Assembly: GCF_029193815.1 (NCBI RefSeq)
Contig: NZ_JARFVC010000001.1
Location: forward strand, 186,001 to 250,000
Length of the DNA stretch: 64,000 nucleotides
Reading direction: 5' to 3'
DNA from: Cytobacillus sp. S13-E01
Lineage (GTDB): Bacteria; Bacillota; Bacilli; Bacillales; Bacillaceae_L
Shown: in pieces, positions 18,975-28,361 of the stretch
Position numbering within the stretch: the stretch's first letter is position 1
How the letters are laid out: every line of letters begins with the position of its first letter
Notes under the pieces: model-generated
Seen by the model: the letters and a program-made list of their open reading frames with translations, nothing else
Told to the model about the DNA's origin: nothing
The model's database searches: none
Made by a program: the position numbers and the translations under genes

Positions 18975-20066
18975 CTATTTTTTTAGGTTAACAATGAGAT
19001 TATATAATCTTGTTGAAGCATCCTGTATACCTAGTTTCTCTGATGCTTCTTTCATTCTTTCCAATTCTTTATTGTCTAATAATACCGAGTCAATATCAGA
19101 CAATAATTTGTCTCCATTCATTTCTTTTTCTAAGCGTAATATAGCCGCTCCATTATCACTAAGAGCTCGAGCGTTCTTTTCTTGATGATTGTTTGTAACA
19201 TATGGACTAGGTATTAGTATACTAGGCAGACCTATAGCTGTTATTTCTGCTAATGTGGTTGCCCCAGCTCTTGCGACAATTAAATCAACACCTGATAATA
19301 CCTCAGGCATGTTATGAATAAAGGGCTTTATGATAACATTTTCAGGATTTCCAACTTCGTTAACCTTTTGTATAACATTTTCATAATGGACTTCACCTGT
19401 AACATATAATACCTGGTAATCTTTTTTACCAATCTCTGTTAGAATGTCGAGGAAAGCATCATTTATCGGTCTGGCTCCTCTACTTCCACCAACTATTAAG
19501 ACAGAACGTTTAGTATTGCTTAAGCCTACAGATTCTCTACCAATTATGCCGTTTTTACCTACTACTTCTGAAGCACGAGGGTTTCCTGTTAATACAACCT
19601 TGTTATTTGGAAAATAATGTCTTGCCTCCTCAAAACAAATGGCCACCTTGTCAACATAGCGTGATAAAAACTTATTTGTTAATCCGGGCACACTATTTTG
19701 TTCATGAATAATGGTTGGAATATGTAATTTGGATGCAGCATAAACGACTGGGCCACAAACATACCCTCCTGTACCTATGACAACATCTGGTTTAAATTCT
19801 TTTAGATAACGTTTACTAACACTTACTCCTTTTAAAAACCTCATCACAGTTTTAACATTATCTAGTGAGATTTTGCGCTTGAATCCGGTAATTTCAATCG
19901 ATTTAAATGAGATATTTTCTCTCTTTACAATCGTGTTTTCTAAACCATTCTCTGTTCCGATATATAAAAACTCCGCATTAGAATTAAGCTTCTTAATTTC
20001 TTTTATAAGCGCTAAGGCAGGATAAATATGCCCACCTGTTCCACCACCACTAATTGCAATTTTCAT
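18975..20066 (-). CDS. murG: MurG, lipid II-forming N-acetylglucosaminyltransferase
   Basis: 363 residues of GT-B fold starting [18 protein letters not shown], with the acceptor-domain G-loop [31 protein letters not shown] and the donor site [19 protein letters not shown]. It transfers GlcNAc from UDP-GlcNAc to lipid I on the inner membrane face. AAGGAGG precedes the ATG. Repeat copy B occupies the gap to spoVE upstream. Confidence 0.98.
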   Translation of the reverse strand: MKIAISGGGTGGHIYPALALIKEIKKLNSNAEFLYIGTENGLENTIVKRENISFKSIEITGFKRKISLDNVKTVMRFLKGVSVSKRYLKEFKPDVVIGTGGYVCGPVVYAASKLHIPTIIHEQNSVPGLTNKFLSRYVDKVAICFEEARHYFPNNKVVLTGNPRASEVVGKNGIIGRESVGLSNTKRSVLIVGGSRGARPINDAFLDILTEIGKKDYQVLYVTGEVHYENVIQKVNEVGNPENVIIKPFIHNMPEVLSGVDLIVARAGATTLAEITAIGLPSILIPSPYVTNNHQEKNARALSDNGAAILRLEKEMNGDKLLSDIDSVLLDNKELERMKEASEKLGIQDASTRLYNLIVNLKK

Positions 20067-20096
20067 AGAAGCAAAACAACCTCCTTGATGATAATA

Positions 20097-20280
20097 AGAA
20101 AAGCGCAGGGCGCCCGCCTATCGGCGACAAGCATAAGACGGTTCCTTTAAGAAGGGGGGGTTTCCTTCTTAAAGGAAATGGCTTATGACCTCGAGCCGAT
20201 GGCGCCCGGAGCTAGACATTAAAACTAGGTACAAACGTTTTATACTTTCTTATCTTTTAAGAAAAGCGCAGGGCGCGCCT
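20097..20280 (+). repeat. Terminator-associated hairpin repeat, copy B (medium form, type 1 tail) plus partial second head
   Basis: A full element on the plus strand: head AAGAAAAGCGCAGGGCGCCCG, basal and CATAAG/CTTATG stems, an apical hairpin (TTCCTTTAAGAAGG with its complement), then CGGAGCTAGAC and the type 1 tail (ACTAGGTACAAAC, TTTTATACTTTCTTATC). At 20259-20280 a second copy begins (AAGAAAAGCGCAGGGCG) but breaks off. It points toward the spoVE terminator. Confidence 0.9.
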
Positions 20281-20307
20281 GCTTTCAATTATTTTTAAAC
20301 AGAATAT

Positions 20308-20336
20308 AAACCCTGTTGTTGGTTAAACAGGGTTTC
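20308..20336 (-). terminator. Intrinsic terminator of spoVE
   Basis: Hairpin AAACCCTG-loop-CAGGGTTT, about 57 bases after the spoVE stop on the minus strand. The tail side of repeat copy B faces it. Confidence 0.7.
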
Positions 20337-20392
20337 TCTCATCACTACTAATTATATCACTCGCTATCCTATCAAAGAAGTAGTTTTTTATA

Positions 20393-21493
20393 TTAATATC
20401 TTGCATAACGGCTAATGTTTAATAAAACACCGACCGCCATTAACATTAAGGTTAGTGATGACCCACCATAACTTAGAAATGGAAGGGTTATCCCAGTAAC
20501 CGGCATTAACCCTGTTACTACCCCAATATTTATAATTACTTGGATTGCAATCATCCCGATTATTCCAATCCCTAAAAAACTACCATACAAATCCGGAGCA
20601 CCTAGTGCAATTCTAACACCTCTCCATAACAAAAGGCTAAACAACAAAATAACAAACGAACCGCCAATAAAACCTAATTCCTCTGCTAGAATTGCAAAAA
20701 TGAAATCTGTTTGAGGCTCAGGTAGATAGAAGAATTTCTGTCTACTCTGTCCTAATCCGAGTCCAAACAATCCACCAGGGCCTATTGCATAGAGTGATTG
20801 GATAATTTGAAAGCCACTGTCAAGAGGATCTTCCCAAGGGTTAAGGAAGGATGTTATCCGTTTTATTCTGTATGGAGCGGATAGTATTAACCCTATAAAT
20901 CCAGCTAATCCTAGTAACCCTAATCCTACAAAATGACTGATTCTAGCCCCTGCAACGTAAATCATTACAACAGAAGTACCAACCATAACAGTACCAGTAC
21001 CAAGATCTGGTTGAAGCATGATCATTGCAAAAGCAAGAAAAACAAGTGAAAGGGATGGTACTAAGCCTTTTTTAAAAGATGTGATCTTTTTTTGATTCTC
21101 TGATAGATACTTAGCTAGAAATGCTATCATTGCAAGCTTCATAAACTCAGACGGTTGAACTGAAAATGCACCAACACCGATCCAACTCCGAGAACCGTTT
21201 CTTTCCATTCCGATCCCTGGTATTAAAACTATGGCTAATAAAACAAAACAAGTAATGATAAGGATTTTTGCCCATGTTCTCCAAGTCCAATAATCTAGGT
21301 TCATAATAAAAAACATAGCGACTACCCCAACACCTGCAAATAATAGCTGACGCTTAGCAAAAAAGAACGAATCGTCGAATTTATAAGTCGCCCAAATTGC
21401 ACTAGCGCTATAAACCATGATTAATCCGACAGCTAGAAGGGATAATGTTATTACAATTAATATAATGTCGGGCGTGGATTTTTTGGTCGACAA
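20393..21493 (-). CDS. spoVE: SpoVE, SEDS-family peptidoglycan glycosyltransferase
   Basis: About 366 residues with ten predicted membrane segments and SEDS signatures: SFFFAKRQLLFAGVG, NGSRSWIGVGAFSVQPSEFMKLA, QPDLGTGTVMVG, the long loop with PEPQTDFIFAILAEELGF, and TGITLPFLSYGGSSL. SpoVE polymerises glycan for the spore cortex with the partner PBP SpoVD, also encoded here; its division counterpart is FtsW. I chose TTG at 21493 because GAGGTG is 6 bases upstream; a GTG at 21502 overlaps that site. Position in the cluster supports SpoVE over FtsW. Confidence 0.95.
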   Translation of the reverse strand: MSTKKSTPDIILIVITLSLLAVGLIMVYSASAIWATYKFDDSFFFAKRQLLFAGVGVVAMFFIMNLDYWTWRTWAKILIITCFVLLAIVLIPGIGMERNGSRSWIGVGAFSVQPSEFMKLAMIAFLAKYLSENQKKITSFKKGLVPSLSLVFLAFAMIMLQPDLGTGTVMVGTSVVMIYVAGARISHFVGLGLLGLAGFIGLILSAPYRIKRITSFLNPWEDPLDSGFQIIQSLYAIGPGGLFGLGLGQSRQKFFYLPEPQTDFIFAILAEELGFIGGSFVILLFSLLLWRGVRIALGAPDLYGSFLGIGIIGMIAIQVIINIGVVTGLMPVTGITLPFLSYGGSSLTLMLMAVGVLLNISRYARY

Positions 21494-21639
21494 CGTAAAC
21501 ACCTCAAGATCTTAGATTAAGGGCTTGTTGCACGGTGTTAAGTATAATATGTAAAAAAGCAGTTATAGAGCCTATTTAAAGGTCTTTTAGGCCTATTACA
21601 GCCTATTTCAAATGCTATTTTTAATTCTTAGACGAGCCC

Positions 21640-22992
21640 TCACTTAAGCTTATGCACGGCATCAATAAACATGTCTCCTCTTTCTTCAAAAGTTTTATAT
21701 TGATCCCAACTAGCGCAAGCAGGAGATAACAAAACGACATCACCAGCTATTGATAGCTCATAAGCAATATTTACCGCATGTTCCACATTATCGACATGTT
21801 GTATCGATTCTATTCCAGCTAGTTTTGCTGCTCGTTCAAGCTTACTCGCTGTTTGACCAAACGTAATAAGTGTTTTGACATTTTTTAGTTCGGGAATAAG
21901 CTCATCAAATTCATTTCCTCTATCAAGTCCACCCGCTAACAAAATAACTGGCTTTGCAAAAGCAGTAATCGCTTTTTTTGTTGCTAAGATATTTGTCGCC
22001 TTTGAATCATTATAAAACTTACGTCCAGCAATTGTTTCAACATATTGTAAACGGTGCTTTACTCCAGTAAATACATGTAAGACATCCCGAATCGTCTCAT
22101 TATCGACACCTAATATTTTAGCTGCAGAAAGTGCAGCCATAATGTTTTCAAGATTGTGTTTTCCAGGTAGAGCAATATCTTTTAAAGAGAGGACGTTGTC
22201 TTGATTATAATAAATGCAATTATCTTTAATATAAGTCCCCTCTTTCAGAACTTGTTTTGTTGAAAATAAAACCTTTTTTGCTTTATTACTATCTCCTAAG
22301 GAAAGCACTTCCTCGTCATCAGCATTTAAAATACAATAATCCTCTTCGGTCTGGTTTTTAAATAATTGTCCTTTTGCATTGACATAATTCTTTCTTGATC
22401 CATGATAATCAATGTGTGCATCAAAAATATTTAAAAGAATCGCTATTTTCGGCCTAAACTCTTCAATACCCATCAATTGAAACGAAGATAACTCCGTAAC
22501 AATTAGATTTTCACTTGATGCAGTTTGAGCAACTTCACATGCAACCGTACCAATATTACCAGCAATTAAAGGTTGCTTCTTCCCTTGTTTAAGAATGTCA
22601 AACAATAACGTAGTAGTCGTTGTTTTCCCATTAGATCCTGTAATTCCAATAAAGTCAGCCTCTGACACATGATAGCCAAGCTCTATTTCGGTAATGATTG
22701 GTATTTCCTTGTCCAGCGCTTTAAGGACAAGAGGATTGTTGTAGGGAATCCCAGGATTTTTTACAATAACGTCAAAATGATCATCCAAAATCTCAATTGG
22801 ATGACCTCCGCAAATAACCTTTATACCTACTTCCTGCAACGCCTTACCCGCTTCATTTTCTTCAATTGGCAACCGATCGTTCACTGTGACCTCTGCCCCT
22901 AATTTATGAAGCAAGTTAGCAGCTGCTACCCCACTCTTAGCTAGCCCTAGAACAAGTATTTTCTTTTGTTGATATTCAGTAGTATTTTTCAA
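21640..22992 (-). CDS. murD: UDP-N-acetylmuramoylalanine--D-glutamate ligase (MurD)
   Basis: 450 residues with an N-terminal UDP-binding domain ([18 protein letters not shown]), the ATP loop [14 protein letters not shown] (about 117-130), [24 protein letters not shown] and the C-terminal domain motif [13 protein letters not shown]. It adds D-Glu to UDP-MurNAc-L-Ala. The start is TTG at 22992, immediately after the mraY stop, with GAGGTG 9 bases upstream. The pair is probably translationally coupled. Confidence 0.98.
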   Translation of the reverse strand: MKNTTEYQQKKILVLGLAKSGVAAANLLHKLGAEVTVNDRLPIEENEAGKALQEVGIKVICGGHPIEILDDHFDVIVKNPGIPYNNPLVLKALDKEIPIITEIELGYHVSEADFIGITGSNGKTTTTTLLFDILKQGKKQPLIAGNIGTVACEVAQTASSENLIVTELSSFQLMGIEEFRPKIAILLNIFDAHIDYHGSRKNYVNAKGQLFKNQTEEDYCILNADDEEVLSLGDSNKAKKVLFSTKQVLKEGTYIKDNCIYYNQDNVLSLKDIALPGKHNLENIMAALSAAKILGVDNETIRDVLHVFTGVKHRLQYVETIAGRKFYNDSKATNILATKKAITAFAKPVILLAGGLDRGNEFDELIPELKNVKTLITFGQTASKLERAAKLAGIESIQHVDNVEHAVNIAYELSIAGDVVLLSPACASWDQYKTFEERGDMFIDAVHKLK

Positions 22993-23967
22993 TTAAATCC
23001 ACACCTCTATATAAATTGCTAGTATTGCAAATAATAAGCCCACAGTCCAAAAGGTAACAACAACACGCCACTCTGACCAGCCAACTAACTCGTAATGATG
23101 ATGTAATGGACTCATTTTAAAAATACGTTTTCCTGTTGTTTTAAAAGAAATGACTTGCAAAATCACTGACAATGTCTCAATTACAAAGACTCCACCCACT
23201 ACAATAAGCAAAATTTCAAGCTTTAGTAAGATTGCTATTGTTGCAATAGCACCACCGAGCGCAAGTGAACCGGTGTCACCCATAAACACTTTCGCTGGGT
23301 GTGCGTTAAAAACAAGAAAACCAAGTAACGCTCCTACGATCGCTACAGAAAATATAGCAACCTCATATTGTGATTGATTCCACGCTAATACAGCAAAAGC
23401 ACCAAACGCAATTGCCGCTGTACCAGAAACCAAGCCATCTAGTCCATCCGTTAAGTTTACTGCATTTGAAAACCCAACTAACCAGATGACAATAAACACT
23501 ACATAAAACCATCCTAAATCGAATGAAATATCAAAACCAGGAATTTCTACCACAGTTGAAAAATTATACTTCTTAAATATAATATAGAAAATAATTGCTA
23601 TTATCACTTGACAAGCTAATTTTTGTTTAGATGTAAGACCTAAATTTCTTTTCATAACTACTTTAATAAAATCATCTAGAAAGCCAAGTAAACCATATCC
23701 TAGTGTTACAAATAATAATAAATATGTTGTTACAGTTGGTTCTGCAAATTTCCCTGTCATAACAAGGGCTGTGATCACGATAGAGAGTAAAATAACTATT
23801 CCCCCCATAGTAGGGGTTCCAGATTTTTTTTGATGTGATTTAGGACCTTCTTCCCTAATGCTTTGTCCAAATTTTAATCTACGTAAGAAGGGAATAAATA
23901 TTGGAGATAGTAAAACACAGATTAGAAATCCCATAATTATTGTAAATAAGATTACCTGTTCAAGCAT
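22993..23967 (-). CDS. mraY: MraY, phospho-MurNAc-pentapeptide transferase
   Basis: 324 residues with ten membrane helices and the catalytic motifs [28 protein letters not shown] and [12 protein letters not shown], plus the His-rich loop [13 protein letters not shown]. It forms lipid I from UDP-MurNAc-pentapeptide and undecaprenyl phosphate. GGAGGGAGG precedes ATG at 23967. Its start overlaps the orphan Mur-domain gene by 8 bases. Confidence 0.98.
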   Translation of the reverse strand: MLEQVILFTIIMGFLICVLLSPIFIPFLRRLKFGQSIREEGPKSHQKKSGTPTMGGIVILLSIVITALVMTGKFAEPTVTTYLLLFVTLGYGLLGFLDDFIKVVMKRNLGLTSKQKLACQVIIAIIFYIIFKKYNFSTVVEIPGFDISFDLGWFYVVFIVIWLVGFSNAVNLTDGLDGLVSGTAAIAFGAFAVLAWNQSQYEVAIFSVAIVGALLGFLVFNAHPAKVFMGDTGSLALGGAIATIAILLKLEILLIVVGGVFVIETLSVILQVISFKTTGKRIFKMSPLHHHYELVGWSEWRVVVTFWTVGLLFAILAIYIEVWI

Positions 23968-24451
23968 GACTATTCCCTCCCTCCTCTTTATTTTGACTCG
24001 AATTTGCTAGCTTATTTTCTAATTCTTTTAATATAGCTATTACAGGACTATCATATGTGCAGTTTTTTTCATTATGATTATCAGTTCTAGGAAGTACAAA
24101 TTTTGTTTGTACTTCAAAGCTAGTTTCATTCGTCTTTTCTACATAATAGGTGACTAACCTATTTAGTGCATCCAGTGTCTCTTGGACAAAAAATACTGGA
24201 AAGTGATTAGGAACAAGTTGAGGTAAAGGCAATTCTAGTGGCCAAATAGCGGCAATAGCTCCATGTGTAATCGCCTCGCTAAGAAACTCTTTAGCTTTTT
24301 TTTCATCAGTTGCTTTATTTATTATAGGAATATACAGACCCTTAGATACATATACATTCGAATCAACAAATACCGTAAGAAAAGGGAGCGTCTCATCTTG
24401 AATTCCTTTTGATGATTGGAAAAGATTTTTCACATGTTTATATACTAACAT
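23960..24451 (-). CDS. Orphan MurF-like N-terminal domain protein lacking the ligase core
   Basis: About 163 residues between murE and mraY, where B. subtilis has no gene. The pattern [35 protein letters not shown], then [20 protein letters not shown] follows the first (UDP-binding) domain of MurF/MurE. It ends where a ligase would continue with the [13 protein letters not shown] loop. No ATP loop, catalytic Lys or C-terminal domain is present, so ligase activity is not expected. ATG at 24451 shares a base with the murE stop; a TTG at 24454 fits the GGAG spacing slightly better. It overlaps mraY by 8 bases. It may be a remnant of a murF once here, or a regulatory or scaffold protein; no full murF is in the window. 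Confidence 0.75.
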   Translation of the reverse strand: MLVYKHVKNLFQSSKGIQDETLPFLTVFVDSNVYVSKGLYIPIINKATDEKKAKEFLSEAITHGAIAAIWPLELPLPQLVPNHFPVFFVQETLDALNRLVTYYVEKTNETSFEVQTKFVLPRTDNHNEKNCTYDSPVIAILKELENKLANSSQNKEEGGNSHA

Positions 24452-25920
24452 CAATACATCCGCTCCTTTATTGCTTGTGAAGCAACTAAACGATCGTCAA
24501 AATCAAAGACCTTCTCACCAATAATTTGATATGTTTCATGACCCTTACCTGCAATGATAATAACATCATCCTTATTTACTTTTTCAATAGCATATTTAAT
24601 TGCAGCTGCCCGATCGATGATCGTCTCGTACTTTTCACCAGGCACTCCTGCTTCCATATCGTCTAAGATTGCCTTTGGTTCTTCAGAGCGTGGATTATCT
24701 GACGTGAAAATAGCCGTATCCGCATACTTGGTTGCTATTTTTGCCATCAATGGCCGCTTTGTACGATCTCTATCGCCCCCACACCCTACAATTACAAAAA
24801 CATTTCCTTTAGCAAACTGCTTTACTGTTGTAAGTACGTTCTCTAAGCTGTCAGGGGTGTGTGCATAATCCACTATTACTGTGTAGCCCTGTCCTTCGTT
24901 CACTAGTTCAAAACGACCTGAGACACCTTCCATTATTTCAATCGATTTAACAATTCTGTCAATTGGAATGTTTGAATACAAACAAGCAGATATAGCAGCT
25001 AATACGTTATAGACACTGAATTTCCCTATAAGTTTCATCTTAACTTTTTTTGTCCCGTGTGGTGTAATTAAGGTAAACACTGTTCCCGATGATGTCATTT
25101 TTATATCTTCAGCCATGACATCACTCTTTTTGTCAATACCATACGTAATGACCGTAGCCGAGGTACTTTTTATATATTCCTCAGTCGCATTATCATCATT
25201 ATTTAATATCGCAAATTTCGGTTTGCTGTGATCAAAGTGGTTTCCTAAGCCCGCAAAAAGCAGGCCCTTTGCTCTTCGATAATCGTCCATCGATGTATGA
25301 AAGTCCAAATGATCTTGGGTCAGATTGGTAAATACTGCCATATTAAATTCACAACCATGGACCCTTCCTATATCGAGTGCATGTGAAGAAACCTCCATTA
25401 CTGCTGTATCTACCTTTTCTTCTACCATTTTAGAAAATGTTTTTTGCAATGTTAAAGATTCGGGTGTTGTATTTTTGGTTTCGTAGGTGTTTTCACCTAT
25501 TTTTATATACATTGTGCCTATCATACCGGTTTTTTTACCATTATCGCTAAACATTTTTTCGATAATGTGTGTGGTCGAAGTTTTTCCGTTTGTTCCGGTA
25601 ACACCTATAAGATGAAGCTTTTGTGTAGGTTGGTTATAAAATGCATCAGCCAGCACTGCCATTGCTCTTCTTGTGTCATTTGTTTTTATCACAGGTACAG
25701 TTACATCAAGATCCCTCTGGGAAACAATAGCAACTGCTCCTTTTTCTTCTGCTTGCTTTGCAAAATCATGTCCATCAAAATTATATCCCTTAATACATAT
25801 AAACAAGCAACCCTTTGTAACGGCACGTGAGTCCATTTCAACAGACGTGATTATAGGATTGGCCTGTCCGTCAATTGAATAGTTATGTAAATGAGATAAT
25901 AACGTATGTAAATCCATCAT
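24451..25920 (-). CDS. murE: UDP-MurNAc-tripeptide synthetase (MurE), meso-DAP type
   Basis: About 489 residues with all three Mur-ligase domains: the N-domain motif [19 protein letters not shown], the ATP loop [44 protein letters not shown] and the C-domain. The amino-acid-selecting motif is [12 protein letters not shown] marks enzymes that add meso-diaminopimelate, consistent with a Bacillus cell wall. ATG at 25920 is 8 bases from GAGAGG; neighbouring ATG codons at 25926 and 25917 are possible. About 350 bases separate it from spoVD. Confidence 0.97.
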   Translation of the reverse strand: MMDLHTLLSHLHNYSIDGQANPIITSVEMDSRAVTKGCLFICIKGYNFDGHDFAKQAEEKGAVAIVSQRDLDVTVPVIKTNDTRRAMAVLADAFYNQPTQKLHLIGVTGTNGKTSTTHIIEKMFSDNGKKTGMIGTMYIKIGENTYETKNTTPESLTLQKTFSKMVEEKVDTAVMEVSSHALDIGRVHGCEFNMAVFTNLTQDHLDFHTSMDDYRRAKGLLFAGLGNHFDHSKPKFAILNNDDNATEEYIKSTSATVITYGIDKKSDVMAEDIKMTSSGTVFTLITPHGTKKVKMKLIGKFSVYNVLAAISACLYSNIPIDRIVKSIEIMEGVSGRFELVNEGQGYTVIVDYAHTPDSLENVLTTVKQFAKGNVFVIVGCGGDRDRTKRPLMAKIATKYADTAIFTSDNPRSEEPKAILDDMEAGVPGEKYETIIDRAAAIKYAIEKVNKDDVIIIAGKGHETYQIIGEKVFDFDDRLVASQAIKERMY

Positions 25921-26059
25921 TACCATTTCCTCTCAATAAATATCACGAGAACTCCGCATGAAAGTTCCTTATCTGTCGGTTGATTCGGTCATACAAATCA
26001 TTCCCTTTATAGATTCATTTCCCCTAAGAACGGATATTCTAAAATATACTTAAGTTAAC

Positions 26060-26089
26060 ATATTACGATATTTCTATCTTACCTGTCTA
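26060..26089 (-). promoter_or_regulatory. Possible sigma-A promoter for the murE-mraY-murD group
   Basis: Minus strand TAGACA (26084-26089), an 18-base spacer and TAATAT (26060-26065). It resembles TTGACA/TATAAT with mismatches. It lies in the 25921-26273 gap, which otherwise holds only the spoVD terminator. Weak evidence. Confidence 0.3.
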
Positions 26090-26237
26090 GGGTCTTTTTA
26101 GCCCAACACACAAAAATTCTATACTAAGCTATTTTATATGATAGTACTCACACATGTAAATCCTATTGATTAGAAAATAGGTTTTCTAACAGCATGATAC
26201 TAACTTAATATCGTTTGGGGGTAGAGGATTATCAATA

Positions 26238-26272
26238 GAAAAAAGAAGCCAAAAGGAAAGTTCCTAATGGCT
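26238..26272 (-). terminator. Intrinsic terminator of spoVD
   Basis: Minus-strand hairpin with arms AGCCATTAGGAA and TTCCTTTTGGCT followed by TTCTTTTTT, directly after the spoVD stop. Confidence 0.82.
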
Positions 26273-26273
26273 A

Positions 26274-28235
26274 TTACTCTTTTTTCGAAGAATCGTCGTC
26301 TTTTTTATCATCTTCTGTACCCATATACACTCGTATTGAAGTTCCCTCTTTTACTTTAACACCCGGGTCTGGCGCTTGTTCCACAACAACATTTCCTTCA
26401 CCGCTAATATCTAATTTAATATTTAATAATTGTTGCTGAATTTCTTGTTTAGTTAAACCAATTACATTTGGTACTTGGACCAGTTTTGGATCTAACCAAG
26501 ATGTAGATTTTTTTTCAATTTGGTTTTTTCGAGGCTCAATTCCTAAAGCCCTTAGGCTATCTTCCATAATGTTTCCTACAATCGGTGCAGCAACTACCCC
26601 TCCAAACTGAACTGTTCCTTTTGGATTGTCAACGGCTATATAAACAACAATTTGAGGATCATCCGCCGGAGCAAATCCTATAAATGAAACAACATGGTTA
26701 TTTTGGAGATACCCTCCACCCGGCTTCGACTTTTGTGCTGTTCCGGTCTTACCTCCGACTCTATAACCTTCAACAAATGCTCCTTTTCCAGTTCCCTGAG
26801 CAACAACACTTTCTAATGCATAACGGACTTCTTTTGATGTTTCCTCGGAGATAACTCTTCTTTTTGCTTGTGGGGTATTTCTACTAATTACATCTCCAGA
26901 TATAGGATCTAACCATTCCTTGGCAATGTATGGAGTATAAAGAGTTCCACCATTAACTGCAGCTGCAACAGCTGCAACCTGCTGGATTGGTGTGACAGAT
27001 ACACCTTGACCAAAAGCAGTAGTTGCTTGTTCAACTGGACCTACCCTATCCAAATCAAACAAAATTCCTTTACCCTCACCTTGAAGGTCTATTCCAGTCT
27101 TTTGACCAAATCCAAAATCCTTAATGTACTTAAATAGTGCTTCTTTCCCCAAACGATCTCCTAATTCCACAAAACCTGGATTACATGAATTTTGTACAAC
27201 TTCTAAAAATGTTTGGTCACCATGTCCACCTTTTTTCCAACATCGTAACCTAGCATTACCTACTTTAACAAAGCCAGGATCTGTAAATGTATCTTTTTCT
27301 AAATCGACTTTTCCCTCTTCTAACGCTGCGGCAAGAGTGATTATTTTAAATGTAGAACCAGGCTCATATGTACTCCATACTGGTAAATTACGATTATATA
27401 TTTCTGAAGGTACATTTTTAAAATTGGCTGGATCAAAATCTGGTCTACTTGACATAGCAAGGATTTCACCATTATTAGGATTCATAGCAATAGCTATTAC
27501 ACCATCAGGATTATATGTTGCTTCCGCTATATCTAACTCTCTTTCAATGATTGTCTGAACACGAGTATCAATTGTTAGTTTTAAGTTTAAGCCGTCTTCT
27601 GGTGGTGTATAATCATCTGCGATATTAGGCATCCGTTTTCCTTTTGCATCTGAATAGAACTGCACACTTCCTTGTTTACCACTAAGCTGCTCATCATAGT
27701 ACAATTCAAGTCCTGTCAATCCTTGGTTATCAATGCCCGCAAATCCTAATACATGTGATAAATAACTTCCAAATGGATAATTGCGTTTTGAATCCTCCGC
27801 TATATATACTCCCTTTAAACCTAAAGCCCTAATCTCCTTTGCCTTTTCATGAGTGATTTTTCTTCCTTCAGGGTGAATTCTTTCAATTGATGCTTTTTTC
27901 GTTACATGTTTATACGCCTTTTCCTTAGACATATTTAAGGCAGCTGCCAGCTTCTCTGCTGTTTCAACTGGGTCTTCTACTTGTCTTGGAACAACCATAA
28001 CAGATGGCGCACTCATATTTGTCGCTAGCTCAACACCATTACGATCTAGTATCTCCCCTCGCTCAGGTTCAAAAGGTATGTTACGACTCCAAGAGTCTTC
28101 TGCAAGTCCTGTTAATTTATTTCCTAAAATGAACTGAACATAACCTAATCGAACATCGATAATCAAAAAGATTAAAAACCCAACGAGTAAAACAATTGCT
28201 AGCCTTTTCCTAACAGTTACATTTGAGACCCGCAT
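26274..28235 (-). CDS. spoVD: SpoVD, sporulation-specific class B penicillin-binding protein
   Basis: 653 residues: one N-terminal membrane helix (LAIVLLVGFLIFLIIDV), a dimerisation domain (PERGEILDRNGVELA), the transpeptidase domain with EPGSTFKIITL (active Ser in STFK, about residue 295), SCN in VVQNSCNPGF and KTG in GGKTGTAQKS, and one C-terminal PASTA domain (VPNVIGLTKQEIQQQLL) before an acidic tail. It crosslinks spore cortex with SpoVE. AAAGGAGG precedes the ATG. A terminator separates it from pbpB, so it is probably transcribed on its own, in B. subtilis by sigma-E. Confidence 0.97.
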   Translation of the reverse strand: MRVSNVTVRKRLAIVLLVGFLIFLIIDVRLGYVQFILGNKLTGLAEDSWSRNIPFEPERGEILDRNGVELATNMSAPSVMVVPRQVEDPVETAEKLAAALNMSKEKAYKHVTKKASIERIHPEGRKITHEKAKEIRALGLKGVYIAEDSKRNYPFGSYLSHVLGFAGIDNQGLTGLELYYDEQLSGKQGSVQFYSDAKGKRMPNIADDYTPPEDGLNLKLTIDTRVQTIIERELDIAEATYNPDGVIAIAMNPNNGEILAMSSRPDFDPANFKNVPSEIYNRNLPVWSTYEPGSTFKIITLAAALEEGKVDLEKDTFTDPGFVKVGNARLRCWKKGGHGDQTFLEVVQNSCNPGFVELGDRLGKEALFKYIKDFGFGQKTGIDLQGEGKGILFDLDRVGPVEQATTAFGQGVSVTPIQQVAAVAAAVNGGTLYTPYIAKEWLDPISGDVISRNTPQAKRRVISEETSKEVRYALESVVAQGTGKGAFVEGYRVGGKTGTAQKSKPGGGYLQNNHVVSFIGFAPADDPQIVVYIAVDNPKGTVQFGGVVAAPIVGNIMEDSLRALGIEPRKNQIEKKSTSWLDPKLVQVPNVIGLTKQEIQQQLLNIKLDISGEGNVVVEQAPDPGVKVKEGTSIRVYMGTEDDKKDDDSSKKE

Positions 28236-28313
28236 AATAGATAAGAACCTCCTTTAATCTAGGCTCTTTCAAATATATGCTTGTACTTTTTTGCATAGAA
28301 CAAAAATATGTTC

Positions 28314-28348
28314 AAAAAAATGGAATCAGCATATAACGCCAATTCCAT
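28314..28348 (-). terminator. Intrinsic terminator of pbpB
   Basis: Minus-strand hairpin ATGGAATTGGC-GTTATAT-GCTGATTCCAT followed by TTTTTTT, 13 bases after the pbpB stop. Confidence 0.82.
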
Positions 28349-28361
28349 AACAAATTATTAT

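Noticed and set aside
23960-24451. A sequencing frameshift that hides a full murF
   Set aside because: The following bases in all frames encode mraY, which overlaps the orphan by 8 bases; no ligase core sequence is present.
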